Positions 26,479 through 35,176 of a DNA stretch of 64,000 bases are shown here, piece after piece. Every line of letters begins with the position of its first letter. The stretch's first letter is position 1. Both the position numbers and the translations under genes were made by a program. The notes under the pieces were generated by a model. That model saw only the letters and a list, made by a program, of their open reading frames with translations, did not search any database and was not told the origin of the DNA. Source of the DNA: Paraburkholderia phenazinium (lineage in GTDB: Bacteria; Pseudomonadota; Gammaproteobacteria; Burkholderiales; Burkholderiaceae); assembly GCF_900141745.1 (NCBI RefSeq), contig NZ_FSRM01000002.1, forward strand, positions 558,001 through 622,000. The letters are read 5' to 3'.

Positions 26479-26952
26479 ATGAAAAAACTCATTCTCTCCA
26501 TGGCCGCCGTGGCCGGCCTGTTCGCAGCGAGCGCCAGCTATGCGCAGGTTCCCGCGAGCGCGCCGAGCGGCACGACGGGTCTCTGCAAGGACGGCTCGTT
26601 CTATTCCGGTGCGACGAAGAAGGGTGCGTGCAAGGGTCATAAAGGTGTCCAGACCTGGTACGGCGCAGCGTCGGGCGCAGCCGCGGCGTCGGCTCCGGCA
26701 GCAGCACCGGCCATGGCGCCGGCGGCAGCCAGCAGCGCCAAAGCGGCACCCTCCAAGGCGCCTGCAGCGGCCAGCACCGCCCAAGCAGCCCCTGGCGGCG
26801 GCCCCGGCCAGGTGTGGGTCAACACCAGCACGAAGGTCTACCACTGCCCGGGTGACAAGTACTACGGCAAAACCAAGCACGGCTCGTACATGAGCGAAGC
26901 GGACGCGAAGAGCAAGGGCTACCGCGCCGACGCTGGCAAGGCCTGCCAGTAA
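26479..26952 (+). CDS. Exported DUF3761-like protein
   Basis: This 157-residue protein has a signal peptide (MKKLILSMAAVAGLFAASASYA), a Cys-containing segment LCKDGSFYSGATKKGACKGHKGVQTWYG typical of DUF3761, an Ala/Pro/Ser-rich linker of about 55 residues and a second Cys-bearing module (VWVNTSTKVYHCPGDKYYGKTKHGSYM ... AGKAC). Two small Cys modules joined by a linker suggest a periplasmic or secreted protein. Function is unknown. Confidence 0.82.
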   Translation: MKKLILSMAAVAGLFAASASYAQVPASAPSGTTGLCKDGSFYSGATKKGACKGHKGVQTWYGAASGAAAASAPAAAPAMAPAAASSAKAAPSKAPAAASTAQAAPGGGPGQVWVNTSTKVYHCPGDKYYGKTKHGSYMSEADAKSKGYRADAGKACQ

Positions 26953-27070
26953 ATATTGACCGTCGTACAATCCTGCGTCCGTGCCGGAAGGGCTGCAAAG
27001 GCTCCAACGGCCGGACCCAGGATGAGGCGTATTTCGCCCTACGTTTCAAGCTTCACACCGATACATCATC

Positions 27071-27310
27071 ATGAAGAAATCGTCTTGTTCTCTCGTTTTG
27101 CTGGCTCTTGCGCTGGCGGGTTTCGCAGGTTCGGCTTCCGCGGCCGGCTGTCTGAAGGGTGCCGTGGTCGGCGGTGTCGCGGGTCACTATGCGGGCCATC
27201 ACGCGGTTGTCGGCGCGGTTGGCGGATGTATCGTCGGACACCATCTGGCGAAGAAGAAGCAGGCTGAAGAGCGGGCGGCCGCTCACGCGCAGGAAGGCCC
27301 GATTCAATAA
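27071..27310 (+). CDS. Small exported glycine-zipper protein
   Basis: This 79-residue protein has a signal peptide ending SASA-AG, then a Gly/Ala/His stretch with small-residue spacing (GAVVGGVAGHYAGHHAVVGAVGGCIVGHH), the pattern of glycine-zipper membrane segments. A charged tail AKKKQAEERAAAHAQ follows. It probably inserts into or associates with the outer membrane or envelope; function unknown. Confidence 0.75.
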   Translation: MKKSSCSLVLLALALAGFAGSASAAGCLKGAVVGGVAGHYAGHHAVVGAVGGCIVGHHLAKKKQAEERAAAHAQEGPIQ

Positions 27311-27458
27311 GGCGGAGCCGCCCGGACGCACGCACAGGCGTGGAGCCCGCCAGGTCTTTCGCCACACTCACATGGTTTAAGTCTGCATGGTTTAGAATGG
27401 CGACCCTTTCAAAAATGTCGCCGCGCGGGCAACGACCTGCGCGCGCTATCGATACCTC

Positions 27459-28001
27459 ATGGCGAAACTTCTGACCGATTCCGAATTCCAGCGTTTTTCC
27501 GAACTCCAGCAGAAGCAGGCGAGCTTCACGATCACCAGCGAAGAAGCCGACGAACTGCGCGACATCGTGGCCCGCGCGCAGCAAAAGCGCGACGACCGCG
27601 CCGCGGCCATGCAGGCGATGGAAGCGTACATCCAGCAATTCGACATCAGCCCGGACGAACTGTTTTCGCCCGAGCAGATCGGCGACGCCGCACGCACCTA
27701 TGGCCTGATTCCGGCTGCGAAGAAGGAACGCGTGCTGCCGCCGTCGTTCACGTATAACGGCAAGCCGTACCAATGGACGCGCGCGCTGCCCGACGATATC
27801 CGCGTACCGCTGTTCGACGCGTTCAAGGCGGGGCAATCGGTGAAGGACTTCATCGCGACGCCGAAGGACGCCGCTCGCTGCGCTGCAACGATTGCCCGCC
27901 TCGAACGTGAGACGGGTGCCGTGTATGCGCAGGCGTGGCTCGAAGAGTTGTCAGTGTCGCGCAGCCAGGTGGACGAGGCAGCAGGCAAACTGCCGGCCTG
28001 A
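27459..28001 (+). CDS. Hypothetical cytosolic protein, 180 residues
   Basis: The protein begins MAKLLTDSEFQRFSELQQKQ, has a helical acidic first half and a second half with VLPPSFTYNGKPYQWTRALP and IRVPLFDAFKAGQSVKDFI. No signal peptide or membrane helix is seen. The overall layout, with a helical N-terminus and a small C-terminal domain, is loosely like H-NS proteins but the H-NS DNA-binding motif is absent. I do not recognise the family. Confidence 0.75.
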   Translation: MAKLLTDSEFQRFSELQQKQASFTITSEEADELRDIVARAQQKRDDRAAAMQAMEAYIQQFDISPDELFSPEQIGDAARTYGLIPAAKKERVLPPSFTYNGKPYQWTRALPDDIRVPLFDAFKAGQSVKDFIATPKDAARCAATIARLERETGAVYAQAWLEELSVSRSQVDEAAGKLPA

Positions 28002-28174
28002 GCACGCTGCCGTCATGACGACGCCGGATGAAGCTGCCATCCGGCGTTACGATCCGGCCGTCTCAGCGATGGTGATGGTCTATCTTTGCTTGACGACTGC
28101 GCCCGAACGACTTCCCAATACTCAACATTGAGTCCCAGTCTCAACGTCATCAGGCTGCAAGGCCGGCCGAGGCC

Positions 28175-28408
28175 TTACGGCTTCGTGGCCGTATTGGAAG
28201 CGCCCATTGCGGCGGATGCCTCAACCGCTGCCGATGCATGGTGCTTATGATTTTTGTGATGCTTGTGGTGATGCTTCACAGCGGACGCTGCCTCGGCCGG
28301 AGCGGCGCTCTGCTCCTGAGCGGGCGCGGCGACGGGTGCGGATGCCTGTGCAAAAGCGCCGAGCGAAAACAACCCGGCGAGAGCGGCGATAGTGATCTGC
28401 TTGTTCAT
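28175..28408 (-). CDS. Small exported His-rich, Ala-rich protein
   Basis: This 77-residue protein starts with a signal peptide (MNKQITIAALAGLFSLGAFAQA), then an Ala/Pro/Glu stretch and a His/Lys cluster (VKHHHKHHKNHKHH). GAAGGACT precedes the ATG at 28408. Metal binding in the periplasm is plausible from the cluster but not shown. Confidence 0.78.
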   Translation of the reverse strand: MNKQITIAALAGLFSLGAFAQASAPVAAPAQEQSAAPAEAASAVKHHHKHHKNHKHHASAAVEASAAMGASNTATKP

Positions 28409-28555
28409 CGTTAGTCCTTCCTGAAAAAATCTCGGTTGAGGGTACGACCTGATAACGGTCGTGTGTTTAACGGCCTTCTGCGGAAGCCGTTGACTCACTC
28501 ATGATTTAATCTGGAATCCTTGACGATTCTTTGCAACATTGCACGAGAGATAAGC

Positions 28556-28870
28556 TCACGATCCAATAATCGTGATCGCCCATGCAAAGGCACACCCTGC
28601 CGGCGCGCCAATCAGACGTCCAAGCGCGCTCGCCTTGGTGAAGTCGCCAATCTGGCATTCGACACCGCCCTTCAGAATTCCCTGATGACGTAGAAGCGGT
28701 TCGACGGTGCAAACGACGGTCGCGGCAAGCCATGCAACGCCTTCGCGGCCCAACAGATGGTCCGGATCGATGAGATTGGTTAGCTGAAGCACGAAGATCG
28801 AAACAGCGCTGAAGAGAAACGCGAACAGCAGTGATTTGATGAATTGATCGGAGTCGGCGAAGTTATCCAT
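28556..28870 (-). CDS. Small membrane protein, function unknown
   Basis: This protein of about 104 residues has two or three hydrophobic stretches (SLLFAFLFSAVSIFVLQLTNLI, GVAWLAATVVCTVEPLL, APAGCAFAWAITIIGS). The start at 28870 (MDNFADSDQF) is my choice; a GTG at 28951 would add 27 polar residues. Neither has a clear ribosome-binding site. The base composition is lower in GC than its neighbours. Confidence 0.5.
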   Translation of the reverse strand: MDNFADSDQFIKSLLFAFLFSAVSIFVLQLTNLIDPDHLLGREGVAWLAATVVCTVEPLLRHQGILKGGVECQIGDFTKASALGRLIGAPAGCAFAWAITIIGS

Positions 28871-29092
28871 GGGAGTATCGGTCCAGATATATCGTGGTGA
28901 GCTCAGCGATTCGGACTTGCCCGTGGGACGGCGAACGACATATGCGTTCACGCCGTGGGCGTGCTAAACGACGCCGTGATTGCGATCGCTGAAGGGAGCA
29001 TAAAAATATATCGGAAGCGAGCGCGGCAAACACTCGGACGATTCTCAAAGGGACGACACAAGAACCCGAGACGCGAGGCAATTGCTTCCGAA

Positions 29093-31462
29093 TCAACCTT
29101 GCGCGGCTTCTGCGTCATGCAGCGCCATCCTGAACCCCACCACACCTGGATCTTCGGTGTGCGTCACCGTAAATCCACTCGCTCTGGCCAACGCGATCAT
29201 CGGTCCGTTCTCGCGCAGCGCTTCGCCCACCAGCCAATGCGTGCCGCGCGAGCGCGCATAAGCGATGATCTTCTCCATCAGCAGTGTGCCGAGGTGCCGC
29301 CCCTTCTGATCGGAGCGAATCGCCACCGCGAATTCAGCGGTTTCGTTATCGGGATCCGCCACGGCGCGCACCACCCCTAACGTTCGCGTGAAACCTTCCT
29401 CGCATGGAACCGTCGCGATCAACGCCATCTCGCGGTCATAGTCAATCTGCGTCATGCGCGCGAGTTGCGAGTGATCGAAGCTGCCTACGGCGCCGAAGAA
29501 ACGCAGACGCAGATCGTCGGGCGTCATCGCTTCGACGAAGTCGTGATGAGCCGCCTCGTCTTCGGGGCGAATAGGTCGTACAGTGATCTGCAGACCGTGC
29601 CAATCGAGCGTCTCCTCGTAGCGGCGCGGATACGGCATGATCGCGAGCCGGCTGCGCTTGGCGCCGAGCCGGATAGACGGCGCGATGACAGCGACGTGCT
29701 CGCGGAATACCCGCAGCACGAGCTTTAAGCCGACTATCTCGCGTACGTCGCATACCGCCTGTGAGAGCGCCGTGAACGCCGCCAGCACTGGTTCGGGCGC
29801 GGCAACCCGCGCGTACGGCGAGCGCATCACCATATCGCGCGCCAGCATGGGATTGAGCGGCGGCAAGCCGAAGACCCGCTCCGGCGCCGACACGCCATCC
29901 GCCAATGGCGTCGTGAAACGGAACACGGGACCAAAGTTATCGTCGTCGTGCAGTTCGACGTCGATGTCGACGATCTTGTCCTGCACCGCATCGAGCGGTT
30001 CGACATGCAACCCGAAGTGCGCGAGCAGATGTGCCGCGGGTTCCTTCGTCAACGTGTCCTCACCCGCAGCCAACGCCGCGCGCGCCTGCGCCTGAGCGGC
30101 GTCGGTCTCAGCGGGGATCTGCGCCGGCAGCCCTTCCGGCGTTTGCATCAACAGTTCGCGCCCCAGCCGGTAATCGACCAGACGAGCGAACGCCCGGGCG
30201 AGGCGCTGCGGGGTCGTATGCACCGGAATGCCCTGCGCATGCAATGCATCGCGCGTCGCCGCGTCCACTCCGCCAAAGAAGCACGCCAGCAAACCGCGAT
30301 ACGCGAATCGCTGATTCGCGATCAGCGCCTGCGCGACCTCGCCGACCGGCGCGTTATGAGTCGACGCGTGAACCACGAACGCCGTCCCGGTCGCCCGATG
30401 CTGCGCGAGAACCTGCAACGCCGTGCCGAAATGCTCGGCACGAGCGTCGTCGCCGAGAAGCAGCGGGTTGCCCGGGACCGCGCGCGGCAACGCCTTGGCG
30501 ACCTCGTCCACGGTCTCCGCGGGCCACTGCGCAAGCGTGTCACCGGCCGCCGCGAACGCATCGCAGGCGAGCGTCGCGACGCCGCGGTCGCTGGTGATCA
30601 GCGTCGCCGTCGCGCCGGCCGCAACGCGGCCCACACCGAGCGTTTCGATCTCGTCGAGCAGATCGTCGAGCGAGTCGACGCGCACCATCCCGGCGCGGCG
30701 GAACGCAGCTGTGTACAAGCCATCGGCGGGATCGGCGCGCCCCGAGCGCAGCGCAAGGACCGGCTTGTTGCGAGCCGCCGCCCGCGCCGCCGACATGAAC
30801 TTGCGGGCCGCGCGTACCGTATCGAGTTCGAGCAGGATCGCGCGGGTACCTGGATCGCTCGCCAGGTAGTCGAGCACGTCGCCCGCATCCACATCCGCCT
30901 CACCGCCGAGCGCCACCGCGTGCGACAAGCCCAGTCCACGCGCATACGCCCAGCCCAGCACGGCATTGGTCAGCGCATTGGATTGCGAGACCCACGCCAC
31001 CCCTCCCGCCTTCACGAGGCGCGACGGCGCGCCCAAATGCGCCCGCAGTGCCGGCGACATCAGCCCGAGACTGCCCGGTCCGACAATGCGCAGCAGATGC
31101 GGCCGCGCCGCCGACAGCGCGTGCCTGAGCGCAGTGCGGTCCTCGTCCGTGTGGACTTCCCCGACGATGATCGCGGCGCGCGTACCCAGACCGCCAAGTT
31201 TGTGGATGATGCCTGGCCACGTCGACGGCGGTGTACAGATCAGCGCCACCGTAGGAGCCTCCGGGAGGTCGCCAGCATCGGCCACGGCGGCGTGACCGTC
31301 GAGTGCGTCGTATTTCGGATTCACGGGCCACAAGGGGCCATCAAAACCGCCGCCCAGCAGGCTCGTCCACACCATCGCGCCCGTGCTGCGCGGCCGTCGT
31401 GAAGCGCCGATCACGGCAACGGATTTGGGTCGAAACAGCGCATCGAGATTGCGAACGGTCAC
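29093..31462 (-). CDS. Pat-like protein: acyl-CoA synthetase-type domains fused to a GNAT acetyltransferase
   Basis: This 789-residue protein starts with a CoA_binding domain (LFRPKSVAVIGASRRPRSTG), continues with the succinyl-CoA-ligase-like part (GPGSLGLMSP, VSQSNALTNAVLGWA) and ends in a GNAT domain (ITVRPIRPEDEAAHHDFVEAM, RSDQKGRHLGTLLMEK). This order is that of protein lysine acetyltransferase Pat/PatZ, which acetylates metabolic enzymes. The ATP-grasp region between residues about 450 and 550 is much shorter than in NDP-forming synthetases, so synthetase activity is unlikely. The GTG at 31462 has GGAG six bases upstream. Confidence 0.85.
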   Translation of the reverse strand: MTVRNLDALFRPKSVAVIGASRRPRSTGAMVWTSLLGGGFDGPLWPVNPKYDALDGHAAVADAGDLPEAPTVALICTPPSTWPGIIHKLGGLGTRAAIIVGEVHTDEDRTALRHALSAARPHLLRIVGPGSLGLMSPALRAHLGAPSRLVKAGGVAWVSQSNALTNAVLGWAYARGLGLSHAVALGGEADVDAGDVLDYLASDPGTRAILLELDTVRAARKFMSAARAAARNKPVLALRSGRADPADGLYTAAFRRAGMVRVDSLDDLLDEIETLGVGRVAAGATATLITSDRGVATLACDAFAAAGDTLAQWPAETVDEVAKALPRAVPGNPLLLGDDARAEHFGTALQVLAQHRATGTAFVVHASTHNAPVGEVAQALIANQRFAYRGLLACFFGGVDAATRDALHAQGIPVHTTPQRLARAFARLVDYRLGRELLMQTPEGLPAQIPAETDAAQAQARAALAAGEDTLTKEPAAHLLAHFGLHVEPLDAVQDKIVDIDVELHDDDNFGPVFRFTTPLADGVSAPERVFGLPPLNPMLARDMVMRSPYARVAAPEPVLAAFTALSQAVCDVREIVGLKLVLRVFREHVAVIAPSIRLGAKRSRLAIMPYPRRYEETLDWHGLQITVRPIRPEDEAAHHDFVEAMTPDDLRLRFFGAVGSFDHSQLARMTQIDYDREMALIATVPCEEGFTRTLGVVRAVADPDNETAEFAVAIRSDQKGRHLGTLLMEKIIAYARSRGTHWLVGEALRENGPMIALARASGFTVTHTEDPGVVGFRMALHDAEAAQG

Positions 31463-31738
31463 GGGACACTCCGCGAGTCGAAAGAGGGTGCGTTCAGGAG
31501 CAACGCGCATCCCCTCAGGATAGGCGATGCCGGCACCGTTGTGCGGCGCTTCGGGTCAGGAAAGCGCACCGACGGCGCACACTGTCAGACGTGTTCCCAG
31601 GCGAGCGAATTTTGTTGCTTGCGCCCGCTCAAACACCATCCGAAATGCGACAATCCACGCCATGACAATCATTGCGGGCGGTAGGACCGCGCCAACCCGG
31701 CGCACCGCCGGACGACCAGAAAAACGGAAGGTGAAGTT

Positions 31739-32608
31739 ATGCGGCGCTTGCCATCGCTGATTGCGTTGCGCTTCTTCGAGGAGACGGCACGTCATCTGAG
31801 TTTCAATCGCGCGGCGAGCGCCCTGTGCGTGACGCAGGGCGCCGTAAGCCGCCAGATCAAGATACTCGAGGAGTCGCTCGACGCAAAGCTGTTCGAGCGC
31901 GACCACAAGGGCATCCGCCTGACCGCGGCGGGCTTGCAGTTGCTGCCGTGCGTGTCGGAAGCGTTCGATACGATCGAGCGCGGCACGCGTCAGATCACCA
32001 CCGCCAAGGGCCGGCGTCGCCTCGTGCTGTCGGTGCCGCCTACCTTCGCGACTCAATGGTTCTCGCCGCGACTTGGCTCGCTAGCGGTGGAACTGCCCGA
32101 TGTCGAACTGTCCATCCGCACCGAGCCGACTGAGGATTGCCACTGCAACATCCGCTTTGGGCGCGACGCGCTGCCGGAGGCGCACTCCGAGTTGCTGATG
32201 ACGGAGCGCCATACACTAGTGGGAGCGCCGCAGTTGCCCGGGCGCCCGCTCGACACGCTGCTCGCAACGATGCCCGCGCTGCATGTGCTGCACAACGAAA
32301 CGCGGCTCGATCTGTGGCCGAACTGGCTTGCAACCGCAGGCATGCCGGCGCACTACGCTGAGAACGGCATCGAGTTTTCGAATCTGGAGCAGGCCATTCA
32401 CGCCGCGCGCAAAGGCGTGGGACTGGCCATCGTCGACCGCAACATGATCGTCGAAGAACTGGCGGACGGAAGCCTGGCTCAGATCTCCGAGATCGAGGTC
32501 AGCGGGCCGTTTGGGTACTGGCTCGATATCGCGCATCGGCACGAGGCGCTCGAGCATGTGCAAGCGTTTGCCGGATGGTTACGGGAAGAGGTGTTGAAGA
32601 TGGGGTGA
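31739..32608 (+). CDS. LysR-family regulator of the GcvA type
   Basis: This 289-residue protein has an N-terminal winged helix (RRLPSLIALRFFEETARHLSFN, RAASALCVTQGAVSRQIKILEE) close to GcvA, and a C-terminal effector domain with VELSIRTEPTE, GIEFSNLEQAIHAARKGVGLAIVD. A GGAAGGTGAAG site precedes the ATG. It is divergent from the Pat-like gene, with 276 bases between, and may regulate it, though GcvA-type regulators often act elsewhere. Confidence 0.9.
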   Translation: MRRLPSLIALRFFEETARHLSFNRAASALCVTQGAVSRQIKILEESLDAKLFERDHKGIRLTAAGLQLLPCVSEAFDTIERGTRQITTAKGRRRLVLSVPPTFATQWFSPRLGSLAVELPDVELSIRTEPTEDCHCNIRFGRDALPEAHSELLMTERHTLVGAPQLPGRPLDTLLATMPALHVLHNETRLDLWPNWLATAGMPAHYAENGIEFSNLEQAIHAARKGVGLAIVDRNMIVEELADGSLAQISEIEVSGPFGYWLDIAHRHEALEHVQAFAGWLREEVLKMG

Positions 32609-32746
32609 GGAGACGAAGCCGGCGATCAGAAAACCCTTCACTACGCTCGACACCTTATACTTTCGTTGCCGTCCATACAGCGGCAGTGGGGTTCGACGGC
32701 CGGATCTGTCCAGGACTGCCCGGAACCCTGTCCAAGGAAGCCAATC

Positions 32747-33115
32747 ATGAATGAAAGCAAACCCCGTCTCCCAGAAGCGCTGGAAGCACCTGCCAGCGAT
32801 CAGCTGCTCGACGGCATCCTCGCAAAGGCCGCCAACGCGGGGCAGCGCAACGCGGAACAGTTCGCCAAGCTCGCTGCGCTCGCCCGGGCCATCGAGCAAT
32901 GCAATTCATCGCCGGCCGCGCGCGCAAAGATGCTGTTCCGCTTCGAAGAACTTGCCAGCAGCGCCGAGGCCGAGGCCAGGCTCGACGCAGAATTTTTCGA
33001 AGGATTGCGCGACGGGCAAGTCATGAAGCAGCAATTGCGTCGGGAACACGAGCAACGCGAAGAGCCTGCTCCCGAGGTCACGATTCTCGCGCCGTCTACG
33101 ACGACGAAGCACTGA
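32747..33115 (+). CDS. Hypothetical helical protein, 122 residues
   Basis: The protein begins MNESKPRLPEALEAPASDQLL and is almost all charged helix (AEQFAKLAALARAIEQCNSS, MKQQLRREHEQREEPA). AAGGAAG precedes the ATG at a good distance. It ends eight bases before the convergent prfC stop. I do not recognise the family; coiled-coil interaction is likely. Confidence 0.65.
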   Translation: MNESKPRLPEALEAPASDQLLDGILAKAANAGQRNAEQFAKLAALARAIEQCNSSPAARAKMLFRFEELASSAEAEARLDAEFFEGLRDGQVMKQQLRREHEQREEPAPEVTILAPSTTTKH

Positions 33116-33123
33116 GGGCTGCG

Positions 33124-34725
33124 TTACATCGCCTTCTTGAATGGCGCGCCCGAATGCTCGCGCAATTCGTTGAAGACGATCTTCGGCCACGCCTTCTGCG
33201 CAACTTCGATCTCGGAGATGTGTGAGGCGAGATACGTCGGCGCGTTCGATGCATCGAGCGCAATCCGCGCCGCATACGCATCGGTGAAGCGACGCAATTC
33301 AGCCGCGTCGTCGCAGGTCACCCAGCGCGACATCCGATAGCGCGCCGACGCCATCCGTACATCGACCTTGTACTCGGTCGACAGACGGTGCGACACCACT
33401 TCAAACTGAAGTTGGCCAACCGCACCCAGAATCATCAAGCCGCCGCCCACCGGGCGAAACACCTGAATTGCGCCCTCTTCGCCGAGTTGCTTGAGCGCTT
33501 CGCCAAGTTGCTTGGCGCGCATCGGGTCCACCACTTCGACGGTCTGGAAAATTTCCGGCGCGAAGAACGGCAAGCCGACGAACTGCAGGGTCTCGCCTTC
33601 GGTCAGCGTATCGCCGAGGCTCAGTGTGCCGTGATTCGGAATGCCAATAATGTCCCCCGGATACGCTTCGCTCACGGTCTCACGACGCTGCGACAGGAAC
33701 GTCACCACGTTATTGGCGCGGAACGTCTTGTTCGAGCGCGTCACCTTCAGCGCCATACCGCGTTCGAAATGCCCCGAGCAGACGCGGATGAACGCCACAC
33801 GGTCGCGGTGCGCCAGGTCCATGTTCGCCTGCACCTTGAACACGACACCGGTGAATTTCGGCTCATCCGGCTCGACCGAGCGCTGCACCGCCATGCGTGC
33901 CGACGGCGGCGGCGCCAGATCGACCAGTGCGTCGAGAATTTCCTTCACGCCGAAGTTGTTGATCGCTGAACCGAACAACACAGGCGATTGCTGACCGGCG
34001 AGAAACTGCTCGCGATCGAAATCAGGCGAGGCGCCGGTGATCAGATCGATTTCTTCCTTCGCCTTGACCCAGGCATGACCGAAGCGGCGCTCGCCTTCTT
34101 CGTCGCTGAGCGCGTGGATTGTTTCGACCTCGCCGCCCGCCTTGTCCTGTCCGGCGCGAAACAGACGCACCTGATCGCGCTGCAGATCGTAGACACCCTG
34201 GAAGTCCTTGCCCATCCCGATCGGCCATGTAAACGGCACGGCGGCGACCCCCAGATGCTGTTCGATCTCGTCGAGCAGCTCGAGCGGCTCGCGCACTTCG
34301 CGGTCGAGCTTGTTGATGAAGGTGACGATCGGCGTCTTACGGCTGCGACAGACCTCGAGCAGCTTCAGCGTTTGTGCTTCGACACCGTTCGCGCCGTCGA
34401 TCACCATCACGGCGGCATCGACCGCCGTCAGCACACGGTACGTGTCTTCCGAGAAGTCCTCGTGGCCTGGGGTATCGAGCAGGTTGATGACGGCATCACC
34501 ATACTCGAACTGCATCACCGAACTGGCTACGGAAATGCCGCGCTGCTTTTCGATCTCCATCCAGTCCGAAGTCGCGTAGCGATTGCTCTTGCGGCCCTTC
34601 ACGGTGCCGGCAATCTGGATCGCGCCCGAAAACAGCAACAGCTTCTCGGTCAGCGTGGTCTTGCCCGCGTCCGGGTGGGAAATGACCGCGAACGTGCGGC
34701 GGCGTTTGAGTTCAGAGACTGACAT
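33124..34725 (-). CDS. prfC: Peptide chain release factor 3
   Basis: This 533-residue translational GTPase has the G1 motif SHPDAGKTTLTEKLL, the G3 motif DTPGHEDFSEDTYR and NKLD as G4, followed by the RF3-specific domains (GPINFGV-like FGSAINNFGVKEILDALVDLAPPP and VGQLQFEVVSHRL). It recycles RF1 and RF2 from the ribosome after peptide release. Length matches the family. It is transcribed alone. Confidence 0.97.
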   Translation of the reverse strand: MSVSELKRRRTFAVISHPDAGKTTLTEKLLLFSGAIQIAGTVKGRKSNRYATSDWMEIEKQRGISVASSVMQFEYGDAVINLLDTPGHEDFSEDTYRVLTAVDAAVMVIDGANGVEAQTLKLLEVCRSRKTPIVTFINKLDREVREPLELLDEIEQHLGVAAVPFTWPIGMGKDFQGVYDLQRDQVRLFRAGQDKAGGEVETIHALSDEEGERRFGHAWVKAKEEIDLITGASPDFDREQFLAGQQSPVLFGSAINNFGVKEILDALVDLAPPPSARMAVQRSVEPDEPKFTGVVFKVQANMDLAHRDRVAFIRVCSGHFERGMALKVTRSNKTFRANNVVTFLSQRRETVSEAYPGDIIGIPNHGTLSLGDTLTEGETLQFVGLPFFAPEIFQTVEVVDPMRAKQLGEALKQLGEEGAIQVFRPVGGGLMILGAVGQLQFEVVSHRLSTEYKVDVRMASARYRMSRWVTCDDAAELRRFTDAYAARIALDASNAPTYLASHISEIEVAQKAWPKIVFNELREHSGAPFKKAM

Positions 34726-35176
34726 CGGATCGGGCGGTCACAGATAGAGGTTCAAGCGGTATACGGGGCATCGCCGGCGCAGAACCGCGCAGGGAACGAA
34801 TGATACACGTCATGGGAAACGACGTAGAGAAACGGGGGGCGACGACGGCGGCCGCAGCGGCAGTTTGCGACGCGACGTGTCGGGACAACCACGCACGTCG
34901 ACCGCCAATGTCCTGGCAGATAAGACACTGCGGTCTAAGAAACAGGTGAATCGAAAAACACAATGATCGCAAAAGGCTTAACGGCCCTGAAAACACGGTG
35001 GCGACTTGCAGATGAATCAGAGCTACATGCAATTACCGGAAGATGCAAGCAAATAACTTGTTTGCGAATTTTTACTACATCACCTAGGATTAATCGCGGT
35101 GATTGAAGGGCCTAACGATCACTAACCCCCATTGGTTCCTCGCCATGGGACCTTCGGAAAACCTGGAGGTATGTGT
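34726..35176. promoter_or_regulatory. AT-rich control region upstream of the alkylsulfatase gene, with two inverted repeats
   Basis: The 450-base gap between divergent prfC and the sulfatase gene becomes markedly AT-rich after about 34880. Two inverted repeats are visible: GCAAGCAA/TTGTTTGC at 35045-35065 and ATCACC/GGTGAT at 35079-35103. Either could bind a regulator. No gene is supported here. GGAGGT stands six bases before the sulfatase ATG. Confidence 0.5.

Noticed and set aside
28158..28176. Hairpin AAGGCC/GGCCTT after the His-rich gene as a terminator
   Set aside because: The stem is short and no T-run follows on the minus strand.
29948..31402. Plus-strand open frame of 484 codons opposite the Pat-like gene
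   Set aside because: Arg-rich shadow of the GNAT/CoA-binding gene, with no recognisable domain or ribosome-binding site.
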